From: an uncultured Paludibacter sp.
GTDB taxonomy: Bacteria > Bacteroidota > Bacteroidia > Bacteroidales > Paludibacteraceae
Length of the DNA: 64,000 bases
Assembly (NCBI GenBank): GCA_937927845.1
Contig: CALFXE010000273.1
Location: 35,145 to 99,144 of the forward strand
Reading direction: 5' to 3'
Below the pieces are notes generated by a model. The model was given only the letters and a program-made list of their open reading frames with translations. It was not told where the DNA came from and made no database searches. The translations under genes and the position numbers were made by a program. Every line of letters begins with the position of its first letter. Position 1 is the first letter of the stretch. Positions 8,390 to 17,299 of the stretch are shown here, in pieces.

Positions 8390-9985
8390 ATGAGCGAAAC
8401 AACAAATGAAAATCCACAGCAATATCCCGAACAACTTTCGGATGTGCTGCTGGTCATGGACAAGGAGAAAAAGAAAATCCAAGCCGTCACGGGCATTGAC
8501 GAAAACGGTAATCTGAAAACCGTTAATCCGGCCAAGAAAAATCAAAGCCAATTCATGCGGGTTGACAGGGCGGGAGATCTGTTCACCAATTTTTTCTCCA
8601 ACTTCTGGAGACAACTGAAAGACCCGACCCATTTTTCTTTTTTCAAAGTTCCTGCTTCGGAGGCGGTCGCTACCGCCAAAGCAATACAGAAGCAAGTCAA
8701 TACTCCTACTACGGAGGGCGAGGCGATCCTGGCAAAGCACCGGGTCGAAGAACCAAAGGGGCAACAACAGCAAGTTCAGGAACCAGAGGGGCAACAACAA
8801 GTAGTTGATAAACCAAAGGAACAGCAGGAGAACAAAAAGGATATGGCAATTACACAGGACACTTCGCAAGCAACATCGCAGGCTGCCTCTCAACCGCCGG
8901 GGACAACCCAGACAACCCAGACACCACAGACACCACAAACACCACAGGCACCACAAACACCTGAAACATCGGAAACAAAGGAAACAAAGGAATACCGGTA
9001 CAAGGCAGAGGACATCGACTGGAAAACGTTGGAACAACTTGGGGTGAAACGCGAAACGCTCGAAAAAATGGATGCCATGGAACCTTTATTAAAAGGTTAC
9101 AAAACCAATTTCGTGATGCCTATAAGTGTCAACTTGGATACCGCCATTCTCCGTTCGGAAGCAAGGTTGGGCCTTCAACAGGGGGCAAACGGAAAGACCG
9201 TCTTTGTCATGTACGGCGTACGCCATGCACCTAACCTCAAAGACGAGTTCTTCGGTCATACTTTTACCAAAGAGGACAAGGAAAACCTGCTCAAAAGTGG
9301 AAACATGGGGCGTGTGGTGGACTTGACCAACCGCAGGACAGGAGAAAAGATACCGTCCATTATCAGTATCGACCACCTGACCAATGAGGTTATCGCATTC
9401 CGGCAGAACTGGATAAAAGTACCCGATATTATCAAAGGTGTAAAGTTAAATGAAGAACAGAAACTGGATTTAAGGGATGGAAAACCAGTTCTTTTAGAGG
9501 GTCTGGAATTTAAAAACACTGAAAATAAAAATGCGTATGTCCAATACAACGCAGATAAGAGGCGGCCGGAGTTTCTTTTCGGGGATAGGGCACCCAGGCA
9601 AAGACAGGAGAATAACCCAAAAGTCTTCCGTGGCAAAGAATTCTCCGATGAAGAACATAAAGAACTTATGGCAGGCAAGACACTTTATGTTTCGGATTTC
9701 AAAGATGGAAAAGGACAACCGTATAAAGGATATGTTACGTTGGACAAAGAAACGGGAGGTTATGATTTCAGCTTTAAAAATCCCAATACATTGAAAGAAA
9801 AAGTGCAGCCCGCCGAAGCACACAGGACACAGGTAGCCGTCAATTCAAACGGGAAAACCAACGAGGCGACCAAACACATCAAAGAACCTTTGAAGCCGGA
9901 GCAACAGAGACCGAGAAACAGTGCGCAACAGCAACGGCAGAATGCTCCTAACGGTCGAGCTAAATCCAAAGGGGTGAGAGTTTAA
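8390..9985 (+). CDS. DUF4099/DUF3945 domain protein of the excision operon
   Basis: The 531-aa protein corresponds to the orf3 gene of CTnDOT-type excision operons. Residues up to about 110 form an N-terminal region. A low-complexity linker rich in Gln, Pro and Thr follows (GQQQ, then repeated PQT units, about 120-195). Next comes a DUF4099-type segment beginning EDIDWKTLEQLGVKRETLEK and then about three repeats of the DUF3945 type (E-x-L/D-L..GK..). The tail is basic and Gln-rich. Biochemical function is unknown for the family; association with topB is very constant. No catalytic motif is visible. Confidence 0.82.
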   Translation: MSETTNENPQQYPEQLSDVLLVMDKEKKKIQAVTGIDENGNLKTVNPAKKNQSQFMRVDRAGDLFTNFFSNFWRQLKDPTHFSFFKVPASEAVATAKAIQKQVNTPTTEGEAILAKHRVEEPKGQQQQVQEPEGQQQVVDKPKEQQENKKDMAITQDTSQATSQAASQPPGTTQTTQTPQTPQTPQAPQTPETSETKETKEYRYKAEDIDWKTLEQLGVKRETLEKMDAMEPLLKGYKTNFVMPISVNLDTAILRSEARLGLQQGANGKTVFVMYGVRHAPNLKDEFFGHTFTKEDKENLLKSGNMGRVVDLTNRRTGEKIPSIISIDHLTNEVIAFRQNWIKVPDIIKGVKLNEEQKLDLRDGKPVLLEGLEFKNTENKNAYVQYNADKRRPEFLFGDRAPRQRQENNPKVFRGKEFSDEEHKELMAGKTLYVSDFKDGKGQPYKGYVTLDKETGGYDFSFKNPNTLKEKVQPAEAHRTQVAVNSNGKTNEATKHIKEPLKPEQQRPRNSAQQQRQNAPNGRAKSKGVRV

Positions 9986-10008
9986 ATCACTAAAATCGAG
10001 AAAACGTT

Positions 10009-12093
10009 ATGAAAGCAATTATTGCGGAAAAACCGAGTGTAGCGAGGGAAATAGCCAGCCTGTTGGGAGCAACCGAAAAGCAGGATGGTTACCTGACAGG
10101 GAACGGTTATGAGGTTACGTGGGCATTGGGGCATCTTGTCACATTGGCAATGCCCGAAGATTACGGGGTACAGGGCTTCCAAAGGGAAGCCCTGCCCATT
10201 TTACCCGATCCTTTTTTACTTACGGTACGGAAGATTAAAAAGGATAAAAGCCATGTCCCCGATAGCGGTGCATTGAAACAGTTGAAAATTATTGAACAGG
10301 TCATCGGTCGCTGCGATAGTATTATCGTGGCCACCGATGCCGGTCGAGAGGGTGAACTTATCTTTAGGTACATCTATGAATACCTGAACTGCCGGAAACC
10401 TTTTGAACGTTTATGGATAAGTTCACTGACGGAAAAAGCGATCAAGCAGGGTCTTGACAACCTGAAAGCCGGAAGCGATTTTGACGGGCTTTACCGTGCC
10501 GGACAAGGGCGGAGCAGAGCCGACTGGCTCGTGGGGATCAATGCCTCGCAGGCATTGAGTATTTCGGCAGGTCGTGGCGTGTACTCGCTGGGACGTGTAC
10601 AAACGCCTACGCTTGCCCTTATCTGCAAGCGATATGTGGAAAACAAGGATTTCACCGTCAAAAAGTACTTCCAGGTACAATTGGAACACCGCAAAGATTT
10701 TGTGGACTTCAAAAGCCTTTCCAAGACCAAATGGGATGACAAAAAACTCGCTGACGATACACTGAAATCGGTACAACGTGCGGGAATAGCTACCGTTACG
10801 GCAGTTGCAAATAAAACGGTTTCGGAGCAACCGCCTCTGCTGTTCGACCTCACGGGATTGCAGAAAGAAGCCAACAAAAGGGCATTCTATACTGCCGAGG
10901 AAACATTGAATATTGCCCAAAGCCTGTACGAAAAGAAATTTATCACCTATCCCCGTACCGGTAGCAAATATATCCCCGAAGATATGTGGGCTGAAATACC
11001 TGTACTGGTAAGAGCATTGGAGACAAGGATTTCCTGTAAGGAGGCTGTTGAAAAAGTGAAATGGATTCGTTTCAATAAGCGTATTGTGAACGATGTAAAG
11101 GTAACAGACCACCACGGTCTGTTGATTACCGAAAAGATCCCGTCCGGATTGTCCACAAATGAAAACGTCATATATGACACGATTGCGCACCGCTTATTGG
11201 AAGCCCTTTCGCCTGTCTGTTCAAAAGAGATAACCGACATCGAATTACAGGCTTCTCATTATGATTTCACATTGAAAGGGTGTAAAATTATCGAAGCAGG
11301 ATGGCGTGGTATCAGAAAAAATTTTACGGAAGAAGACAGTGAACCTATACAGGAATTGCCGGAATTAGGGGTTGGAGATGAACTGAAAATCAAAGAGGCG
11401 TCCGTGCTGGAAAAGAAAACCAAGCCGCCTGGTCTTTACACCGAAGCAAGTCTATTGTCCGCAATGGAAAACATCGGAAAGGAAGTTGATAACGAGGACG
11501 GACGGAAAGCCCTGAAAGACATCGGCATTGGTACGCCTGCCACAAGAGCATCCATTATAGAAACGCTTTTCAAAAGGGATTACATTCGGCGTGAAAAGAA
11601 ATCACTTGTCCCTACCGATAAGGGATTGCAGGTTTATGGGGCTGTAAAGGACAAACGGATTCCCGATGTTGACATGACTGCCGAATGGGAAATGGTATTG
11701 CAGAAAATCGAAAACAACGAAGCGGATGCCACGGTTTTTCTCAAAGATATGGAAGCCTATGCCATATCCGTTACACGGGAACTTCTGGATATGAATATCG
11801 TCAAAGAAAATCAACCCGAATTGGCCTGTCCCAAATGCAAAAGCCACCGACTTTTGGTTTGGAACAAGGTTGTGAAATGCCCCGACGAGGCTTGTGGTTG
11901 GATTCAATTCCGTAATGTATGTGGAGTGCAGTTAAGCCTTTCCGATATAGAAAATCTTGTAAGAAACGGAAAAACCAACCTTGTCAAAGGTATGAAAAGC
12001 AAATCGGGTAGAAAATTCAATGCCTATATTATCATGGATGATAAAGGCGAAACAACCTTTGAATTTGAAAACAGGAAACCAAAAAGGAAATGA
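10009..12093 (+). CDS. topB: DNA topoisomerase III (type IA), Exc counterpart
   Basis: The 694-aa enzyme relaxes and decatenates DNA through a transient 5'-phosphotyrosine. It has the TOPRIM start AEKPSVAREIA (6-16), the acidic metal site ATDAGREGELIF (108-119) and the active-site Tyr314 in FITYPRTGSK. The C-terminus has a CxxC...C zinc-ribbon-like segment (CPKCKSH..CPDEACGW). In CTnDOT this gene is exc, the last gene of the excision operon; its product has topoisomerase activity and with Xis2c/2d affects tra expression. It starts 23 bp after the DUF3945 gene. It belongs to the element, not the housekeeping set, as judged by context. Confidence 0.95.
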   Translation: MKAIIAEKPSVAREIASLLGATEKQDGYLTGNGYEVTWALGHLVTLAMPEDYGVQGFQREALPILPDPFLLTVRKIKKDKSHVPDSGALKQLKIIEQVIGRCDSIIVATDAGREGELIFRYIYEYLNCRKPFERLWISSLTEKAIKQGLDNLKAGSDFDGLYRAGQGRSRADWLVGINASQALSISAGRGVYSLGRVQTPTLALICKRYVENKDFTVKKYFQVQLEHRKDFVDFKSLSKTKWDDKKLADDTLKSVQRAGIATVTAVANKTVSEQPPLLFDLTGLQKEANKRAFYTAEETLNIAQSLYEKKFITYPRTGSKYIPEDMWAEIPVLVRALETRISCKEAVEKVKWIRFNKRIVNDVKVTDHHGLLITEKIPSGLSTNENVIYDTIAHRLLEALSPVCSKEITDIELQASHYDFTLKGCKIIEAGWRGIRKNFTEEDSEPIQELPELGVGDELKIKEASVLEKKTKPPGLYTEASLLSAMENIGKEVDNEDGRKALKDIGIGTPATRASIIETLFKRDYIRREKKSLVPTDKGLQVYGAVKDKRIPDVDMTAEWEMVLQKIENNEADATVFLKDMEAYAISVTRELLDMNIVKENQPELACPKCKSHRLLVWNKVVKCPDEACGWIQFRNVCGVQLSLSDIENLVRNGKTNLVKGMKSKSGRKFNAYIIMDDKGETTFEFENRKPKRK

Positions 12094-12185
12094 TTAGTAT
12101 TATCATAATGGTACATAGCAGGTAAGCCCAAACAATATTAGTCCTCCTATAAATGGGGGTCAGACAATGAGGCACAAAAACGAAA

Positions 12186-12317
12186 GTGTTGATCCAATGA
12201 AGTGAAGTGTTCCGCCCAGCTTGCGGGTGGTTTAACGGAACGGAATGGATCAACTTTTTCGTGTGCCGGATATTTTAATGTTTTCTATTCGCCTGCGAAT
12301 GGGAATTATTAAAATAT
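12186..12317. ncRNA. Structured segment between topB and rteC copy 2, RteR-like RNA candidate
   Basis: Two strong inverted repeats fill the gene-free 12094-12357. The first pairs GTTGATCCA with TGGATCAAC and, inside it, GTTCCG with CGGAAC, and is followed by a T-run. The second (12270-12317) pairs ATATTTTAAT with ATTAAAATAT around ATTCGC/GCGAAT. In CTnDOT the tra-repressing small RNA RteR is encoded just past exc (topB), the same position. No sequence match is claimed, and strand is unknown. Confidence 0.4.
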
Positions 12318-12357
12318 ACCGCTATTGGGTGGGTGGGGTAAGAGTTTTTCAGTTTTT

Positions 12358-13185
12358 TCACTTTTCATCCTGCTCGTTCATTTTCCTTATAAGCCCTTCC
12401 CGAAGTGTATCAAGGAATTTTGTTGGGTTTATTTTTCGGTTTCTCAATTCCAAATAGGTTTGGTAAAAATTACCCAGATTGACATCAAACGTATTTTCAA
12501 AATACTTGGCGATTAACCTTATATCGGCGTTGCCATCGTTAAATACACCTTGATTATGTAATGCATAAATGAGTTCTATTAACGCTACTTTGCTACCTGT
12601 CCAGTTTAGCTTCTTTGGTGCTGTTGATTTGTCTTTCAGGTCTTTGTCGTATAACTGGTCTTCTATATAGACCTGTATCAAATCGTTGGCAATAATTTTT
12701 GCAGCCTTGTAATCATGTGAGGTGGAAAAGTTATGGTCAGACTGAAAGTAATAGGTATCCAAGCATAACTTAATATCGTAACACTTCCTGACAAACAGTT
12801 TCTCGTCCAAATAGGAATTGTTGGTACGATAGTATTTATAGAAGTCGAGGTTATTGTCAAAGTACCGTTTGAGTTTTTTCAATTCCCTATTGAGGTACTT
12901 CCGTATGGGTTCTGTTCCGTAAGGTTTCTTAGTCTCGATTCTATAAATGGCATTGTAGTAAATGAGTTTGGAAAGAATGGCTGGTTTCTGATATTTGAAA
13001 AAACGGATTTCTTCATCAATGTTTTTGAACCCTCGTTCCGAAACGTATTCCTTTACTTCAGAGAGGCACTTCACAATTAAGTGTATAACAGCCTCTATTC
13101 GTTGTAAAGAGCAATCGGATTCTATCTCTAATTCGTTGATTGCTGTTTCCAGTTTATGTAACGTCTCCTTATAAAATTTATCCAT
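12358..13185 (-). CDS. rteC: RteC family regulator (copy 2)
   Basis: This 275-aa paralogue shares the RteC landmarks: IDEEIRFFKYQKPAILSKLI near residue 55, YKAAKIIANDLI around 160 and WTGSKVALIELIYALHNQG around 200. It is only distantly similar to copy 1 at 6133 but has the same length and order of motifs. It is transcribed towards topB, so the two genes converge on the structured 12.2-kb segment. Two RteC copies on either side of the excision operon suggest either dual control or a relic from recombination between elements. It marks the left edge of the metal-resistance cassette. Confidence 0.85.
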   Translation of the reverse strand: MDKFYKETLHKLETAINELEIESDCSLQRIEAVIHLIVKCLSEVKEYVSERGFKNIDEEIRFFKYQKPAILSKLIYYNAIYRIETKKPYGTEPIRKYLNRELKKLKRYFDNNLDFYKYYRTNNSYLDEKLFVRKCYDIKLCLDTYYFQSDHNFSTSHDYKAAKIIANDLIQVYIEDQLYDKDLKDKSTAPKKLNWTGSKVALIELIYALHNQGVFNDGNADIRLIAKYFENTFDVNLGNFYQTYLELRNRKINPTKFLDTLREGLIRKMNEQDEK

Positions 13186-13304
13186 TCGTCATTATTTTAC
13201 TATTAACAGAGAAGCCCAAATACTGTCATATTTAAAAAGGAATTTACATTTTCGGACTTCTCTTGGGGAACTGTGATTTGTTCCCGTAAACAGAACCGTT
13301 AATT

Positions 13305-13544
13305 TTATTTGATTTTTGTTTGACATAACTCTTTTTTGCTCGTCACCGGACTAACAATTTCTACCTTGGATGATTGCGATGACGACGATGACGGTGACGG
13401 TGATAGGCATAGGGTTAAGAATATCCCAAAAGCTATTAAAAAGAATGAAGGTTTCTTCTTCGACAAATTGACATTTGAAGGTTTGGAAGCTCCGTATTTT
13501 TTGTAGGGAGGCACTTTTGTATAACTTTTACCTTTCTTACCCAT
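13305..13544 (-). CDS. Small basic single-pass membrane protein, unknown
   Basis: The 79-aa frame has a Lys-rich N-terminus (MGKKGKSYTK), one hydrophobic helix around FFLIAFGIFLTLCL and a Ser-rich outer segment. It reads in the same direction as, and 40 bp downstream of, the metal P-type ATPase. No family is recognised. ATG at 13544 is the only good start. It may be a small accessory of the metal cassette, or not expressed. Confidence 0.45.
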   Translation of the reverse strand: MGKKGKSYTKVPPYKKYGASKPSNVNLSKKKPSFFLIAFGIFLTLCLSPSPSSSSSQSSKVEIVSPVTSKKELCQTKIK

Positions 13545-13586
13545 AGCCTATTTTACCCATTACTAACAGGACATAATGACCTAATT

Positions 13587-15632
13587 CTAAAATTTCATCC
13601 GTTGTATCCTTACTGCATTTAGTATTGCCAATAACGCCACGCCTACATCAGCAAAAACGGCTTCCCACATTGTGGCAAGACCGCCTGCACCCAATACCAA
13701 TACAATCCCTTTTACCGCAAATGCCAGTGTGATATTTTGCCAAACAATTTTCTTTGTCTGTTTACCGATATTGATTGCCATAGGTATTTTGCTGGGCTTA
13801 TCATCTTGTATTACCACATCTGCCGTTTCAATCGTGGCATCACTCCCTAAACCGCCCATTGCAATACCTACGTCGCTTAATGCCACAACAGGGGCATCGT
13901 TTACACCATCCCCAACAAAAGCAACTGTTTCATTTTTGGTTTTGATTTCCTTTACCTTGTTTACTTTATCTTCCGGTAGTAAATCGCCAAAAGCATTGTC
14001 TATGCCCAACTGCTCCGCAACATACTTTACAACGGTACTTTTATCGCCACTAAGCATTGTAGCTTTAACATTTAGTCTGTGCAGTAGATTGATGGTTTCC
14101 TGCGAGTCTTCCTTTATGCTGTCGGCAATCGTGATGTAACCAACAAATTTATTATCGTAAGCAACCGCAATCGTAGTATAAACAATAGTGTCCGGGTCTA
14201 AATCATATTGTATCCCGAACTTATTCATCAGTTTGAAATTGCCAACCAATAAATCCTTACCATTGATGGTTGACTTCAGTCCGTGTCCTGCAATTTCCTG
14301 CATATTTTCCAATTTAACTTCATTACTTGGCTTTCCAACGTATTCGTGAATAGCGGTTGCTACGGGGTGTGTACTGTGGCTTTCCAATACATTGACCATT
14401 TGCAGGATTTCGGTTTCATTAAATTCAGGGGCAAAAACAACTTCCTGAACCTTAAAAACACCCTCTGTCATCGTTCCAGTCTTATCCATAACTACGTTTT
14501 GGATATTGGAAAGGGCATCTAAAAAGTTGCTTCCTTTGAACAGTATTCCATTTCTTGAAGCAGCTCCAATTCCACCGAAATAACCTAACGGAATAGAAAT
14601 AACCAAAGCACACGGACAAGAAATAACCAGAAATACCAAAGCCCTATACAACCAATCTTTAAACTGATAATCGTCCACGAAAACGTAGGGTACTAAACAA
14701 ATGGCTACGGCTAAAACCACTACAATAGGTGTATAGATTTTGGCAAACTTGCGGATAAACAACTCCGTTGGTGCTTTCTGCGAAGTGGCGTTTTGTACCA
14801 ATTCCAAAATCTTACTCAATTTACTGTCAGTGTATGCGGTCGTAACCTTTACCTGCGATACGGTGTTCAGGTTTATCATTCCAGCCAAAACCGTTTCGCC
14901 TTTGTTCTTTGTATCGGGTTTGCTTTCGCCTGTTAAAGTTGCCGTATTGAATGACGATGTTTCGGATAACAATTCTCCGTCCAAACCTAATTTTTCTCCC
15001 GGCTTCAGTTGTATGATTTCGCCGATGTCCACTGTTTCTGCCTTTACGGTTTGTGGTTCATTGTTTCGTAAAACCGTTACTTCATCGGGTCTTTGGTCGA
15101 GCAATGATTTGATATTGGCTTTGGCTCTGGAAACAGCCAATGTCTGGAACACTTCTCCAACGGCGTAGAACAACATTACGGCGACACCCTCCGGGTACTC
15201 TCCAATGGTAAATGCTCCGATAGTGGCAATCCCCATAAGAAAGAACTCCGAAAAGATTTCGCCTTTACCTATGCTTTCTACGGCTTCTTTGAGTACAGGT
15301 AATCCGACTGGAATATAGGCAACCACATACCAAACAACCCTTACCCAATCCGTAAACCATGTTTGCAGAAACCAATTATCCATTGCGATACCTGCGAGCA
15401 ATAGTACAAGGGAGATAATGGCAGGTAGAAACATTTTGAAAATACTATCGTTACCGCCCGAATGAGAATGGTCGTGTCCGTCATCATCATCACTGTGGTC
15501 GTGATTGTGTGCTGTTTTGGGATGCTTTTGTTCCAATAACTTTTTAGCGTTTGCATCCGTGTAAATTTTTTCTTCCTGTGGTGTGCAACAAAGCTGTCTG
15601 CCTTGTGCATCGTATTGATGTTTGTGTTTCAT
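13587..15632 (-). CDS. Heavy-metal P1B-type ATPase (Zn/Cd/Co/Pb class)
   Basis: The 681-aa inner-membrane pump exports divalent metal using ATP. It has TGES (234-237), the CPC metal site in the membrane (339-341), and the phosphorylated Asp383 in DKTGT. The CPC signature and the lack of Cu-type features favour ZntA-like Zn/Cd/Co/Pb export. There is no ferredoxin-like HMA domain. Instead the N-terminus has a Cys pair (15-16) and a His/Asp-rich stretch (HNHDHS..GHDHSHS, 42-58) that probably buffers metal. It lies at the downstream end of the cassette with the RND efflux genes, so cytoplasmic and periplasmic export are combined. Confidence 0.92.
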   Translation of the reverse strand: MKHKHQYDAQGRQLCCTPQEEKIYTDANAKKLLEQKHPKTAHNHDHSDDDDGHDHSHSGGNDSIFKMFLPAIISLVLLLAGIAMDNWFLQTWFTDWVRVVWYVVAYIPVGLPVLKEAVESIGKGEIFSEFFLMGIATIGAFTIGEYPEGVAVMLFYAVGEVFQTLAVSRAKANIKSLLDQRPDEVTVLRNNEPQTVKAETVDIGEIIQLKPGEKLGLDGELLSETSSFNTATLTGESKPDTKNKGETVLAGMINLNTVSQVKVTTAYTDSKLSKILELVQNATSQKAPTELFIRKFAKIYTPIVVVLAVAICLVPYVFVDDYQFKDWLYRALVFLVISCPCALVISIPLGYFGGIGAASRNGILFKGSNFLDALSNIQNVVMDKTGTMTEGVFKVQEVVFAPEFNETEILQMVNVLESHSTHPVATAIHEYVGKPSNEVKLENMQEIAGHGLKSTINGKDLLVGNFKLMNKFGIQYDLDPDTIVYTTIAVAYDNKFVGYITIADSIKEDSQETINLLHRLNVKATMLSGDKSTVVKYVAEQLGIDNAFGDLLPEDKVNKVKEIKTKNETVAFVGDGVNDAPVVALSDVGIAMGGLGSDATIETADVVIQDDKPSKIPMAINIGKQTKKIVWQNITLAFAVKGIVLVLGAGGLATMWEAVFADVGVALLAILNAVRIQRMKF

Positions 15633-15656
15633 TACAATACTCTTTTAGTTTTTTGT

Positions 15657-15827
15657 TTATATTCCTGATATTGTTTGCCATGCATAGCCTGCATCTTCTT
15701 TTGGTGCATCTGCAACAAGAATGTAACCCGTTATTAACAATACGAATGAAATACCGGCTCTAAAAGAAGCCCTTTTCTGTGAGATATTTTCTTCGTTTCC
15801 TTTGATTAACTCACTGCTATTACTCAT
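15657..15827 (-). CDS. Tiny membrane protein (56 aa) of the metal cassette
   Basis: The frame runs from ATG 15827 to TAA 15657 and encodes MSNSSELIKGNEENISQKRA, then one hydrophobic helix (AGISFVLLITGYILVA) and a short acidic tail. Its ATG overlaps the TGA of the upstream 92-aa gene (ATGA), a sign of translational coupling. It was found by reading the gap between larger genes. No function can be assigned. Confidence 0.55.
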   Translation of the reverse strand: MSNSSELIKGNEENISQKRASFRAGISFVLLITGYILVADAPKEDAGYAWQTISGI

Positions 15828-16102
15828 AATTTCTTCTTTTGTTTTTTATTTATAACTTTTTTGCCAGAATGATCTTCAGGGAGAAATGCGAAAGGCATCA
15901 TTCCAAAGAAAAAAGTGCACGCTATTACTTCCATCAATGGACAATAATGATAGAAACACTTGTCGTCATGACATCTTGTAAAAAAGAACCAGAACAATAA
16001 GCCCGAAATTACTCCAACGGTAATACTTATTCCAAAAATCCATTTTCTTGTTTTCGGGCTTATCTTTTTCTTTTTTTTCTTTTTGTTTATTTGCCTTTTC
16101 AT
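15824..16102 (-). CDS. Small membrane protein with a Cys-rich loop
   Basis: This 92-aa protein has a Lys-rich N-terminus, two hydrophobic helices (about 22-42 and 57-76) and a loop with RCHDDKCFYHYCPLME between them: three Cys and two His that could bind metal. It sits 11 bp downstream of the outer-membrane efflux gene and overlaps the next 56-aa gene by 4 bp, so it belongs to the efflux operon. I do not recognise it with confidence. Confidence 0.65.
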   Translation of the reverse strand: MKRQINKKKKKKKISPKTRKWIFGISITVGVISGLLFWFFFTRCHDDKCFYHYCPLMEVIACTFFFGMMPFAFLPEDHSGKKVINKKQKKKL

Positions 16103-16113
16103 GGCATTCTGTT

Positions 16114-17292
16114 TTACAGTTCTACTGCCGATAATTCTGCAAATGCCATTTGGTAATCCCTTTCGGCCTCTAACGCCTGATTGACGGTGTTATAATACAA
16201 ACCGATTTCAACGATATAATCCAACAGGGATATTTCTCCCGCATCCAGGGCTTTTTTCAATAGTTCTGAACTGTTGGCCGTCTCCAAGGAATAGCGATAG
16301 GTATCAGCCGTGGCTTTTAATCCCAAAGTGCGATTGTAGAGTATTTGGAGTTGCCCGTAAAACTGACGTTTGCTATCGGTTTCTCTCGACTCTGCCGCCC
16401 TTACGGCCGCTTGTGCCTGTTTCACACGGTTTTTATTCTCCCACAACGGAATGGAAACTCCGACCGAAACTCCCTGATAGCGTTGTCCTACCACTTTTTC
16501 GCTCATATATCCTGCGGAAAAAGTGGGTAACCCCATTGCCTTGCTTAACGATACCTGCTTCTTGCTTACTTCTATTTCCTGTTTTACATAGGCTAAAACA
16601 GGGTTTTTCTGTTCAGCCCCTACATACCATCCCTCGAAACTTAGCGGAAATTCAATCTCAGGAAACAGGTAATCATCCAGAGAGATATCGTTTCCTCCGT
16701 TCAATCGTTTCAGGTGCTCAATAAGTGCATTACGCTCAACATCTACTCTCGATATCTCACCTTGGACGCTTGACAGGTTCAATCTTACCTTGTTGTACTC
16801 CAAAATACTGACATCTCCCTTATCCAGACGTTCCTGATAGCCTGCCGCAATTGTTTCGGCATGTTGCAGACGCAAATCCAATTCTTTTTTCAGTGCATTG
16901 TAATATATCAACTCGATACAATACTGCTTTGCTTCCAGAAGAATATTCATCCGGTCTGCCCTGTATTGCCATTCAACCAGATTATTCTTTTCTCCGGCTA
17001 CCCTGTTTTTTATGCCGGTAATAGTTGGTATATCAAATGTTTGCATTATGTTGAAATCGGTGCGATTGCCAATATCCGAGGGATTTCCCCGCAGGTAATT
17101 GAACCCGGCCTTCGGATTTTCAAGGTATATACCTGTTTTATTTCCTAATTTTTGCGCTTCTGCGCTTTCACGAAGCGACTTCAAAGTCGTATTGTTTTCT
17201 TCTATCGAAGCCAATACGGAATTGATATTTGTCTGTGCATTCAAGGTAATGCCCATACACAATACCAATAGGTTTGTTATGATTGCCTTCAT
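16114..17292 (-). CDS. czcC: TolC/CzcC-family outer-membrane efflux protein
   Basis: Start ATG 17292 gives a signal peptide (MKAIITNLLVLCMGITLNAQ) and 392 aa; upstream in-frame Met codons overlap the preceding gene and lack this signal. The body is the alpha-helical TolC-type repeat pattern with long coiled-coil helices (ESAEAQKL.., QAAVRAAESRETDSKRQ). It forms the outer-membrane exit duct for the adjacent RND pump. It starts 7 bp after the pump gene stop. The metal specificity is not readable from this subunit. Confidence 0.88.
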   Translation of the reverse strand: MKAIITNLLVLCMGITLNAQTNINSVLASIEENNTTLKSLRESAEAQKLGNKTGIYLENPKAGFNYLRGNPSDIGNRTDFNIMQTFDIPTITGIKNRVAGEKNNLVEWQYRADRMNILLEAKQYCIELIYYNALKKELDLRLQHAETIAAGYQERLDKGDVSILEYNKVRLNLSSVQGEISRVDVERNALIEHLKRLNGGNDISLDDYLFPEIEFPLSFEGWYVGAEQKNPVLAYVKQEIEVSKKQVSLSKAMGLPTFSAGYMSEKVVGQRYQGVSVGVSIPLWENKNRVKQAQAAVRAAESRETDSKRQFYGQLQILYNRTLGLKATADTYRYSLETANSSELLKKALDAGEISLLDYIVEIGLYYNTVNQALEAERDYQMAFAELSAVEL

Positions 17293-17299
17293 TTGAATT

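Noticed and set aside
8381..9078. Long minus-strand frames opposite the DUF3945 gene, rich in Cys, Leu and Trp
   Set aside because: They mirror the Gln/Pro/Thr-rich repeats of the real gene, have no start context and show no protein-like composition.
10423..11190. 255-aa minus-strand frame inside topB
   Set aside because: It is antisense to a complete topoisomerase III with all motifs; the translation has no recognisable fold.
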